From NCBI GenBank assembly GCA_027318915.1, contig DAHVOH010000013.1, positions 1 to 54,677 on the forward strand: DNA of 54,677 nt, written 5' to 3'. The notes under the pieces were generated by a model that saw only the letters and a list, made by a program, of their open reading frames with translations, did not search any database and was not told the DNA's origin. Within the stretch, counting starts at the first letter, position 1, and each line of letters begins with the position of its first letter. Both the position numbers and the translations under genes were made by a program. Origin of the DNA: Clostridiales bacterium. GTDB taxonomy: Bacteria > Bacillota_E > Sulfobacillia > Sulfobacillales > JAIMBI01. This document shows, in pieces, positions 17,084 to 25,277 of the stretch.

Positions 17084-17103
17084 AAGGTTTAAGGGGGGAG
17101 CGC

Positions 17104-18378
17104 GTGTTCGTCGGGACGGTTGAGGAGGGGCTCGGGGTCTATGTATATCCCACGGACCGTTTCAAAACGGTCACGTTGTATGCGGCGTGGATATCCGACT
17201 TGAGGTCCGACACGGCGGCGCTGACGGCCTTGGTGCCGTACTGCCTGCGCCGCGGTACGGTGAAGTGGCCGAGTTTCGGGGCTATGGAAGCTCGTCTGGA
17301 TGACTTGTACGGCGCGTCTTTCCGGGCGGATGTGGGCAAATTGGGGGACAAGCAGCTGCTGTCCTTTCGGCTGGAGGTGGCGGACGGACGATTCTTGCCC
17401 GGGCACCCGGACACGCTGGCCGAAGGGTTGGAGTTTCTGGCCCAAGTCATGCAGCACCCCGCGCTGGAAGGGGACCGGTTCGCCTCCGACATGGTTGACC
17501 AGGAAAAGGAGATTCTGCGGCGGCAGATCGAGGGGCTCATCAACGACAAGGCGCAGTATGCCACCATTCGCTGTCTCGAACAGATGGCGGGCCCGGCCGC
17601 GTTCGGCATCCGGCGCTACGGGCGGGCCGAGGATCTGGAGGGCATCGATGCCGAGCGGGTGACGGAATGGTGGCGGCACGGTAAACGTGGGTGGCCCCTG
17701 GTGGTCTTTGTGGTCGGAGCGGCGGACCCGGGCAGGGTGACCCGGCTGGTGCGGGACATTTGGTCCGGGCGCGATCCGGCAGCCTTCAGACCCGTGCCCG
17801 AGTTCGCTCCGCGGGATGTCGAGCAGGTGGTGGTGGAGCGCCAGGAGGTTCAACAGGGCAAGCTGGCCATCGGGTACGGGACGGGTGTCCGACTGAAGGA
17901 CGCCGCGTACCCGGCGCTCATGATGTATGCGGGAGTGCTGGGGGGATTCGCGCACAGCAAGTTGTTCATCAATGTCCGGGAGAAGGCCAGTCTGGCGTAC
18001 TACGCCTATGCGCGTCTGGATGCCGCGGTGGGGTTGCTGTTGATTGGCGCCGGCATCGAATTCAAAGACTTTGACGCGGCGGTGGGCATCATCCGCCGCC
18101 AGGTGGACGACATGGCGGCGGGCCGCATTTCGGACGAAGAAATGGCCTTTACGGTCCGGGCCTTCATGAACGAACTGCGCAGCGAGGCCGACTCTCCCGG
18201 AGCCCTGATCGGACGGGAACTGGAGCGTCTCATCGTGGGGGGCGGACCGTCCAGCGAGGAGCTGGAGACGATGCTGGGCTCGGTATCCGTGGTCGATATC
18301 CGAGACGTGGCTCAGCGCGTCCAGTTGGACACCATCTATTTCCTGACCGCGCGAGAGGAGGGATCGTCCGATGCGTGA
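17104..18378 (+). CDS. M16-family peptidase-like protein lacking the zinc motif (YfmF-like)
   Basis: A 424-residue protein with the pitrilysin fold but without HxxEH. Characteristic blocks are 'PYCLRRGTVKWPSF' followed by 'LDDLYGASF', 'EKEILRRQIEGLINDKAQYA', and in the C-terminal half 'LFINVREKASLAYYAYARLD'. The last contains the substrate-binding R/Y residues of M16 C-domains. Such non-catalytic subunits pair with an active M16 partner, encoded immediately downstream with an 8-bp overlap. In Firmicutes this pair is YfmF/YfmH (sometimes annotated as linked to EF-P modification). GTG start, with AAGGGGGGAG close upstream. Confidence 0.85.
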   Translation: MFVGTVEEGLGVYVYPTDRFKTVTLYAAWISDLRSDTAALTALVPYCLRRGTVKWPSFGAMEARLDDLYGASFRADVGKLGDKQLLSFRLEVADGRFLPGHPDTLAEGLEFLAQVMQHPALEGDRFASDMVDQEKEILRRQIEGLINDKAQYATIRCLEQMAGPAAFGIRRYGRAEDLEGIDAERVTEWWRHGKRGWPLVVFVVGAADPGRVTRLVRDIWSGRDPAAFRPVPEFAPRDVEQVVVERQEVQQGKLAIGYGTGVRLKDAAYPALMMYAGVLGGFAHSKLFINVREKASLAYYAYARLDAAVGLLLIGAGIEFKDFDAAVGIIRRQVDDMAAGRISDEEMAFTVRAFMNELRSEADSPGALIGRELERLIVGGGPSSEELETMLGSVSVVDIRDVAQRVQLDTIYFLTAREEGSSDA

Positions 18379-19654
18379 AACCGACGCCCTGGTCCAGGAG
18401 ACTCTGGTGACCCACGAACTGGACTCGGGACTCAAGGTCACGGTCGTTCCCCGACCGGGCCAAAGGCGGACCTATGCCACGTTCGCCACGGCTTACGGCT
18501 CCATCGACAGCCACTTCCAGCTCCCCCGCACGGGGGAGACGGTGGAGGTGCCGGACGGCATCGCGCATTTTCTGGAGCATAAAATGTTCGAGAAACCGGA
18601 CCGCGACGTCCTGCAGGAATTTGGACGGTACGGCGCGTCCGCCAATGCCTACACGGAGTATCTGACGACGACGTTTCTGTTTTCCACCACCAGCGATGTG
18701 TCGGAATGCCTCAACCTGCTGCTGGATTATGTCCAGGACCCCTACTTCACCCCCGAGACGGTGGAAAAGGAAAAAGGCATCATCGAGCAGGAAATCCGGA
18801 TGTACCTGGACATGCCCGGCGACCGGGTCCACTCCAACCTCATGCGGGCCTTGTATGTCAAGCATCCGGCCCGGTTGGACATCGCCGGCAGCGTCGAGTC
18901 CATTCGGTCCATCACCGCACCTATGCTCTATCAGTGCTATGAGACGTTCTACCATCCCAGCAACATGTGGGTGGTGGTCGTCGGCGATCTGGATCCCGAC
19001 GCCGTCATTCAACAGGTGGTGGACAATCAAACGCCGAAAGACTACCGCCGCCAACCCCCCATTCCCCGGCTGCTGCCGGAAGAACCGGAGGGTGTGGCGG
19101 AGCCGCGCATTGAGAGTCACATGGCCTTGGCGCTGCCGGTTATGGCCATCGGCTATAAGGATCCCGTCCACGACTTGCGCGGCGGCGCGCTGCTGCGTCG
19201 GGAATTGGCCACGGACCTCATGTGGAATATGGTGTTGGGCAAATCGAGTCCGTTGTTCTACGAACTCTACCGGTCGGGCCTCATCAATGACCGGTTCGGC
19301 GCCCACTACGCCGCGGCCTCCACGTTCGCCAACTCGGTCCTGAGCGGTGAGACGCCCGACCCCGACCGTCTGGGCGATGCCCTTGACGAGGGATTTCGGA
19401 CGGTGACGTTCTCCGAAGAGGCCTTCCAGCGGCACAAGAAGCGGGAGTTGGGTGACTACGTGACCCTGTTCAACAATCCGGGTCAGCTGGCGTACCTGTT
19501 CAACAGCCTGGCGGTGCGCGGGATCGGCCTGTTCGAATATCGCGACGCGCTGGAAGCCATCACCGTCCAGGACGTGGAAGCGCGGTGGCAGGAGCATGTG
19601 CGGCCCGACCGGCGGGCCGTGGCCGTGGTGTGGCCGGAGACGCGGTCCTCGTGA
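18371..19654 (+). CDS. M16-family zinc peptidase (YfmH-like)
   Basis: A 427-residue protein, the catalytic partner of the preceding gene. The inverted zinc motif HxxEH is present as 'GIAHFLEHKMFE' (His66, Glu69, His70), with the third ligand expected in the downstream 'EKGIIEQEIRMYLD'. Other landmarks are 'NAYTEYLTTTFLFSTTSD' and 'YHPSNMWVVVVGDLDPD'. Together the two subunits would form a heterodimeric peptidase as in other two-gene M16 systems; the natural substrate is not known. The ATG lies within the end of the preceding gene. The stop TGA overlaps the GTG of hutH, so the three genes look like one coupled unit. Confidence 0.9.
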   Translation: MRETDALVQETLVTHELDSGLKVTVVPRPGQRRTYATFATAYGSIDSHFQLPRTGETVEVPDGIAHFLEHKMFEKPDRDVLQEFGRYGASANAYTEYLTTTFLFSTTSDVSECLNLLLDYVQDPYFTPETVEKEKGIIEQEIRMYLDMPGDRVHSNLMRALYVKHPARLDIAGSVESIRSITAPMLYQCYETFYHPSNMWVVVVGDLDPDAVIQQVVDNQTPKDYRRQPPIPRLLPEEPEGVAEPRIESHMALALPVMAIGYKDPVHDLRGGALLRRELATDLMWNMVLGKSSPLFYELYRSGLINDRFGAHYAAASTFANSVLSGETPDPDRLGDALDEGFRTVTFSEEAFQRHKKRELGDYVTLFNNPGQLAYLFNSLAVRGIGLFEYRDALEAITVQDVEARWQEHVRPDRRAVAVVWPETRSS

Positions 19655-21180
19655 ACGCCCCCGGGTGGGACATCGATGGGGAGCATCTCACCGTTGACGA
19701 CGTGGCGCGCGTGGCGTACGAACGCGGGCCCGCTCCCACGGTGGCGCCGGCCGCGGTGGCCCGCATGGAGGCGAGCCGCCGTGTGGTGGAGGAGGCCGTT
19801 TCCGAGGGGCGGGTGGTCTACGGGGTCACCACCGGCTTCGGCCGCTTCGCCGACATCGCCATTGCCCCCGATGCCGGGCGCCGCCTGCAGTCCAACTTGA
19901 TCCAAAGTCACGCGGCCGGCGTGGGTCCGGAACTGCCCGCCCCCGTGGTGCGCGCGATGCTCCTGCTGCGGGCGAACGCTCTGGCCAAAGGCTTTTCGGG
20001 TGTCCGGACCGTCGTGGTGACCCGACTTCTGGACCTGCTGGCGGCCGGTGTGGTGCCGGTGGTGCCGGGCCAGGGATCGGTCGGGGCCAGCGGCGATTTG
20101 GCGCCGCTGGCCCATTTGACGCTGGTGCTGCTGGGCGAGGGGGAAGCGTGGTATCGCGGCGAACGGCTACCCGGCGCGGAGGCGCTGCGGCGAGCGGGGT
20201 TGTCTCCGGTCACGTTGGAGGCCAAGGAGGGGCTCGCCCTCATCAACGGGACCCAGATGATGACCGCGTACGGGGCGCTCATCGTTCATGCGGCGCGGCG
20301 CCTCGAAGACGTGGCGGACATGGGGGCGGCTTTGACCGTCGATGTCCTGCGCGGTATCCCGGCGGCGTTTTCGGCCGCCGTGGCCGCCGTGCGGCCGCAC
20401 CCCGGCCATCTGCGCGTGGCTCGGCATCTTCGGGAAGCGTTGGAAGGGAGCCGCCTGACCACGCTGCCGGGGGAGTTGCGCGTGCAGGACGCGTACTCCC
20501 TCCGGTGCGCCCCCCAGGTCCATGGCGCGTCGCGAGACGCGTTGGATCATGTGGCGGCCGTCATCGTGCGGGAGATGAACAGCGCCACCGACAATCCGCT
20601 CATCTTCAGCGATGAGCGGGAGGTGGTGTCGGCCGGCAATTTCCATGGTCAGCCCGTGGCCCTGGCGCTGGACTATGCGGCGATCGCGCTGGCGGAGCTG
20701 GCGAACATCAGCGAACGCCGCACGGAGCGTCTGGTCAACCCGGCGCTGTCCGGCCTCGCCCCGTTCCTGGTCCGTGAAGGCGGTCTGCACTCCGGATTGA
20801 TGCTCGCACAGTACACCGCGGCCGCCCTGGTGTCCGAGAACAAAGTGCTGGCGCATCCGGCCAGCGTGGATTCCATTCCCACCTCGGCGAACCAGGAAGA
20901 CCACGTATCGATGGGATCGATCAGCGCTGAGAAGGCTTGGCGGGTTGCCGCCAACGTGCGCCGCGTGCTGGCCATCGAACTGATGGCGGCGGCTCAGGCG
21001 GCGGATTTGGTGGGACCCGAGCGGCTCGGGCGGGGAACGGCGGCGGTGTATCGCTGGGTGCGGGACCGGGTGGCTTTCTGGGATCAAGACCGCCCATTGG
21101 GTCGCGATTTGGAGGCGCTCGCGCGCGCGGTGGGCGAGGACCCGCTGCCCTTGGCCTTCGCGGACCAAGACTCGGCCTGA
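19651..21180 (+). CDS. hutH: Histidine ammonia-lyase
   Basis: Removes ammonia from L-histidine to give urocanate, using the self-made MIO group. 509 residues, the normal size. 'VGASGDLAPLAHLTL' near residue 145 contains the Ala-Ser-Gly that cyclises to MIO. 'YGVTTGFGRFAD' holds the catalytic Tyr, and 'LIQSHAAGVGPELP' has the His typical of histidine rather than phenylalanine or tyrosine lyases. Further landmarks are 'EGLALINGTQMMTAYGA', 'QVQ/QDAYSLRCAPQVHGA' and 'SADSIPTSANQEDHVSMG'-like sequence (here VDSIPTSANQEDHVSMG). The GTG overlaps the upstream stop by 4 bp and has only a weak ribosome site. No hutU, hutI or hutG is nearby. Confidence 0.95.
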   Translation: MNAPGWDIDGEHLTVDDVARVAYERGPAPTVAPAAVARMEASRRVVEEAVSEGRVVYGVTTGFGRFADIAIAPDAGRRLQSNLIQSHAAGVGPELPAPVVRAMLLLRANALAKGFSGVRTVVVTRLLDLLAAGVVPVVPGQGSVGASGDLAPLAHLTLVLLGEGEAWYRGERLPGAEALRRAGLSPVTLEAKEGLALINGTQMMTAYGALIVHAARRLEDVADMGAALTVDVLRGIPAAFSAAVAAVRPHPGHLRVARHLREALEGSRLTTLPGELRVQDAYSLRCAPQVHGASRDALDHVAAVIVREMNSATDNPLIFSDEREVVSAGNFHGQPVALALDYAAIALAELANISERRTERLVNPALSGLAPFLVREGGLHSGLMLAQYTAAALVSENKVLAHPASVDSIPTSANQEDHVSMGSISAEKAWRVAANVRRVLAIELMAAAQAADLVGPERLGRGTAAVYRWVRDRVAFWDQDRPLGRDLEALARAVGEDPLPLAFADQDSA

Positions 21181-21838
21181 GCCGACGATGGCCGGCGCTG
21201 CGCCGGAACGCACGGGTTCCAAGCGCTCTTCCGGAGCCAGCTGCGGGCAAAGGCGCCGCCGCGCCCGTCCGGCGCGTGTGCGGTCGCGGCCGGGTGGAGG
21301 CGGCTGGCGTCAGTCGGGGAATGCCACCGGCGCCGGCGGGCGTGGATCTCCAAGCCAGCGGGCGCTCCTGCGGGTACGCCGGGAGTCGGGAGGTCGCCGT
21401 GTCGACGCCGGCGCACGACACGGACGGCTGCAGACAGGGTCGCGACGTCCAGGAAACGCCAAGCCCGACCACGGCTGAGGTGTTGACCGCTTCCCGGGAC
21501 TGGCCGCCCGACACCCTTGTCAAAGCCGTCTATCGTGTCACGGTCGACGGGTGACCGGTGGTGGCCGCTATCCGCGGCGACCGCGAACTCCACGGGACCA
21601 CGCTTGAGCGCCTGTTGGGCTGCCGACCGCCGGGCTTGACTTTGACATGGCCGCGCCAACGATGGCGTGTTGATGCGGATCACGGGACGCCGTGGCACGA
21701 GGTCCGCGGCACCGCCACACCCGCCACCCGGAACGCTTGCGCCGCGGCCCCCACCAGCGAGGTGCGGCCCAGGTGGGCCTGGTCGTTGACCGACAACGGC
21801 ACCGCGGGCACGCAGGCCAGTATCCTCGTTCGCGCCAG
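21181..21838. other. Gene-free stretch downstream of hutH
   Basis: Both flanking genes converge on this region. Reading frames on both strands are short or show the Arg/Pro/Gly-rich composition expected of non-coding high-GC DNA. A 7-bp GC hairpin (CCGGCGC / GCGCCGG) lies shortly after the hutH stop, without a T tract. No RNA gene recognised. A decayed gene cannot be excluded. Confidence 0.45.
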
Positions 21839-22678
21839 TCAGCGCCCGGCCGCATCGGCCCACGCGGACGGAGCGGGGCCCAAGCGCTCTTGACCCCAGT
21901 CCAGCGCCGAGACCACCGGGTCCGGGCAGTCGGGATCGGTCACGTAGGTGGCAATCTGCCGCGCCTCGGCGGTTCCGGTGCCGACCGCCACCGAGGCCTC
22001 CGCCCACCGCATCATCCGCAGATCGTTGAGACCGTCGCCGATGGCCAGGACCTCTGACCGGTCGATGCCCAACCGGCGCGCCACGGCGGCCACGCCCTCC
22101 ACCTTGTCGACGCCCGGCGCGCAGATGTTGACCTCACGCACCGTCTCGTGGGGAAACACCACGAGTTCGTAGCCCGGACCCTGCTGGCCGAACCGGGATA
22201 GGAAACTCTCCACTTCCCATGTGCCGAACAGAAAAATCTCCACCGGCGGGATGTGCAGGCGATGGTGGAGATCCGCTCGGGCCGTGTCTTCCGGGCGGAG
22301 GAAGCGGGTGCGGTGCTCATGGGTGAAGAAGTTGAACAGAACGGGATGGCCGCAGCCCAGGTAGCAGCGCAGCATGATAGCCCGCTGACTCGCCCACAGC
22401 GCCATGGCGCGCGCGCTCTCCAGGGCCACACGCCGGGCGTAGATGTCGTGGCCGCTGGCGGTGTCGAAGGCGTACGCGCCGTTGTGGGCCACGATGGGTC
22501 CCGTGATCCCCAAGGTGTGCTGGACGCGGAGCGCGGTGCGCCAACTGCGGCCGGTGGCGATGACGAACACCACGCCCTGACGGGTCAGAGCTTGGAGCCG
22601 GCGCTGGGTGGCAAGACTGACCGTGCCGTCGGCGGACAGCAGGGTCCCGTCCAAGTCACAAACCACCATGCGCAGCAT
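21839..22678 (-). CDS. Cof-type HAD-superfamily hydrolase (sugar-phosphate phosphatase-like)
   Basis: A 279-residue HAD phosphatase of the Cof/YidA subfamily. Motif I is 'VVCDLDGTLLSADGTVS' (nucleophile and acid/base Asp), motif II 'VIATGRSW', and motifs III/IV 'VDKVEGVAAVARRLGIDRSE' with 'LAIGDGLNDLRMMRWAE' (Lys and the Mg-binding Asp residues). The region between motifs II and III is the type IIB cap. Predicted to remove phosphate from a small metabolite in the cytoplasm; the substrate cannot be told. ATG 22678 has GGGGGTGG 5 nt upstream; longer in-frame starts exist. Divergent from the AddB-like gene. Confidence 0.92.
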   Translation of the reverse strand: MLRMVVCDLDGTLLSADGTVSLATQRRLQALTRQGVVFVIATGRSWRTALRVQHTLGITGPIVAHNGAYAFDTASGHDIYARRVALESARAMALWASQRAIMLRCYLGCGHPVLFNFFTHEHRTRFLRPEDTARADLHHRLHIPPVEIFLFGTWEVESFLSRFGQQGPGYELVVFPHETVREVNICAPGVDKVEGVAAVARRLGIDRSEVLAIGDGLNDLRMMRWAEASVAVGTGTAEARQIATYVTDPDCPDPVVSALDWGQERLGPAPSAWADAAGR

Positions 22679-22766
22679 GCGCGCCACCCCCATCCCATGA
22701 TACGCATCGCGACCGGGCAGGGACGAGCCTCTGCCTCGGCGAATCCACCGGAGGAGGTGGACGGCT

Positions 22767-25277
22767 ACGCCCGAGCCCACTGTCTATTGCGGGACTCCGG
22801 CCGCCCTGGAGGCCGCCTGGCTATCGTGGGCCGCGGAGGATCCCAAGATCCCGCGGCGCACCCTGACCGCCAGTCTCGCCCTCAGTCGTCACCTGCGCGA
22901 TCGCTTGGAGTCACGTCTGGGCGCCGTGGTTGACCACCGACTGGGACGCCTCTGGGATCTGGCCTGGGCCGCGCGCCCGATGGGGATGACCTTTCTCCCC
23001 GATGATCTCGCCCCGGCTCTGTTGGCCCCAACGCTGCGGCCGCAGCTGCCCAACCTGTGGCAGGCGCCCGGAGCGGCGGAATCGCTGGTGGAAGCAGCCC
23101 TGCTCCTGCGTCGCCATGAGCTGGTGCCCGACGACTTAACCGCCATTCCACCGCTGTGGCGGCCCGCTCTCGCTGTGACGGCGGACCAGTTGCAGCGGCA
23201 CCTGCGGCAAACCTATGACGAAGTCCGCCTTTATCGATATGCGGCCGCCCGCCTCCCTGCCTCCGTTCGGGGAGCCCGCGTGGCCTTTTACGGTTTGTTT
23301 GACCTGCGTCCGGCTCAGCAGGAGTTGGTGGCGGCCCTGGTCAAGCAGACGACCGTGACCGCGTGGGTGCCGTGGACCTTCTCGGAGGACGACCTGTACG
23401 CCGACCCTTGGCTCGCGCTGTGGGAACATCTGGGTGCCAGGCGCGAGATGCTGCCCCCGGCGCCCTCCGCAACGGTGTATGCGGTGCCGGCGGACAGGGG
23501 CCTGAGTGCCGCCGTGCTGGGCGCGCTGACGCGAGGTCGCGCGCAGCATCCGCAGGTGGAGGCCTGGGCGGTTGGCGCGGGCACACCGGAAACGGCGCGG
23601 GCCATTGCCGCCGCACTGCGGCGTGCGGGGGTTCCCGTGCGCACGGATCCCGCACCGCCCACGGTGGATGAACGCCTGCGGACATCGTGGGCGGCCGCGG
23701 CGCCGGATGCATCGGTGGAACACGTCCTGGCCTGGCTGAGCGTTCGGGAGGCGGTGACGGCGCCGGAACTCAGGCAGGCGGTGGTCAGGTCTCCGGATGA
23801 CCCGGCGGCCTGGCCGCGTGAGGTGCGGCGGAGCTGGCACGAACTGCAGAGGACCGGTGAAAGCCTGCGTCGGTGCCTGCGGTGGGTCGAAGTGCCCGGC
23901 CGACTGCGCACCTTCCTGGATGCGGCCGGCATCGACTGGACTCTGCCCGCCGACGTTCTTGAGCGTGTGGGGGGCTGGGATCAGGCGGGCTTGCGTCCCG
24001 ACCCGTCCACGCTGGCGGCGTGGTTGCTGCGCGAGGGTCGAATCACGCTGGAGCCGGGTCCCGGCGTGTGGGTGACCACCGCCTGGGAGCTGCGCGGATC
24101 GAATGGACAGGGACTGGTATTGGCGGACGTGGACGACGCCCATCTCGCACCGGCGCCGGAATGGGAGCAGGGCATCGCGGCGTCGTGGCTCGACCACCGC
24201 GATCCGGGCCGCACCGTCCGGCGCATCCGAGCTCCGCGGCATATGAGGCGACTGCTAAGCGTTCAGGCTGAGGACATCTGGGTCGTCGCCGAACAGGGGG
24301 CGACGCCGGACGGGCTGTCGCCCGTCGGTTGGGTGGATCCGCCGGCCACCGTCCGGGGCGAGGGCCTCGTCGTCGTCCGTTCGCGACGCCAAGAACGATT
24401 CGGTCCGTATGACGGTTGGTTCGGGGAGGGCCGGCTGCCGCGTCCCACATCGGTCAGCGGCTATGAGCTGTACGGACGCTGTCCGCTGCGCTATGCATTC
24501 CAGCAACTGGGCATCGTGCCCTGGGACGATCGGGCCGTTGAGCCGGAGCCGACGTTGGTGGGCCTATGGGCCCATAGTGTGCTTCAGCGGCTGGCCGGGA
24601 ACGGGGAGCCCCCGGAGGGGTGGCACACGGCGGTGGTGCGAGCCCTGAACGACGCCGCGATCGCACACCCCCCGGACGCCGGGGTGGCCGCCGACCTGTT
24701 GGCGGCCGTCGAGGATGCGTTGGCGGGAGATTTGACGTGGATCCTGGCGCGCGACGGAGGAGGCTGGACGGGCGCCTTTGAGCGGCCGTTTCGATTGGAG
24801 AGTCCGGCCGGGCCGTTGGCGGGGCGGATGGACCGGGTGACCCGGGAGGGCAACCAGCTTCTCGTCGTGGACTACAAGACCGGTCCCTTGCCGTCCCCGG
24901 GGGTCGGGCCGGACGCGCTGCAGCTGCCGGTGTACGCCTGGGCCGCCAGCCAAGTGTTTGACCATCCGCTGGAGGGCGTCCGCGCCGGCTATCAGGGGGT
25001 GACGCGGCGCAATGCCTTTCGCACGGTGTGGCTGGAGGATTCCTCCCCGACCCAATGGACCCGAGCCCTCGACCTGCTGCTGGGCATCAATGAACGCGTG
25101 GATCGCGGGCAGGCGTATGCTTTTCCCCGTGCCCAAGCCTGCCGCACCTGCGATCTGAGGCCCGCATGCCCTTTTGACGCGGAGACTGATGGCCGTGCCA
25201 AGGTGCGCGCCGAGGCACAGTTCGGGCGGCTGTGGGATGCCGTGGCCACGGAGGTCGGCGATGTCGACGCCGAGTGA
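22767..25277 (+). CDS. addB: AddB-like PD-(D/E)XK nuclease with Fe-S cluster motif, apparent ACG start
   Basis: Partner of the AddA-like helicase downstream in double-strand-break processing. 836 residues, about 300 fewer than typical AddB. The C-terminal nuclease has 'GRMDRV' and 'LLVVDYKTGPLP', intact D and D-x-K residues. The four Cys of the AddB Fe-S cluster are present: one in 'YGRCPLRYAFQQLG' and three in 'CRTCDLRPAC' (CxxCx5C). The N-terminus ('VYCGTPAALEAAWL') has no Walker A. Coding character extends upstream of the first canonical start (TTG 22905) to ACG at 22767, which has AGGAGGTG with 9 nt spacing. Between the in-frame stop at 22698 and TTG 22905 there is no ATG, GTG or TTG. The addA ATG lies within its 3' end. 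Confidence 0.82.
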   Translation, partial: TPEPTVYCGTPAALEAAWLSWAAEDPKIPRRTLTASLALSRHLRDRLESRLGAVVDHRLGRLWDLAWAARPMGMTFLPDDLAPALLAPTLRPQLPNLWQAPGAAESLVEAALLLRRHELVPDDLTAIPPLWRPALAVTADQLQRHLRQTYDEVRLYRYAAARLPASVRGARVAFYGLFDLRPAQQELVAALVKQTTVTAWVPWTFSEDDLYADPWLALWEHLGARREMLPPAPSATVYAVPADRGLSAAVLGALTRGRAQHPQVEAWAVGAGTPETARAIAAALRRAGVPVRTDPAPPTVDERLRTSWAAAAPDASVEHVLAWLSVREAVTAPELRQAVVRSPDDPAAWPREVRRSWHELQRTGESLRRCLRWVEVPGRLRTFLDAAGIDWTLPADVLERVGGWDQAGLRPDPSTLAAWLLREGRITLEPGPGVWVTTAWELRGSNGQGLVLADVDDAHLAPAPEWEQGIAASWLDHRDPGRTVRRIRAPRHMRRLLSVQAEDIWVVAEQGATPDGLSPVGWVDPPATVRGEGLVVVRSRRQERFGPYDGWFGEGRLPRPTSVSGYELYGRCPLRYAFQQLGIVPWDDRAVEPEPTLVGLWAHSVLQRLAGNGEPPEGWHTAVVRALNDAAIAHPPDAGVAADLLAAVEDALAGDLTWILARDGGGWTGAFERPFRLESPAGPLAGRMDRVTREGNQLLVVDYKTGPLPSPGVGPDALQLPVYAWAASQVFDHPLEGVRAGYQGVTRRNAFRTVWLEDSSPTQWTRALDLLLGINERVDRGQAYAFPRAQACRTCDLRPACPFDAETDGRAKVRAEAQFGRLWDAVATEVGDVDAE

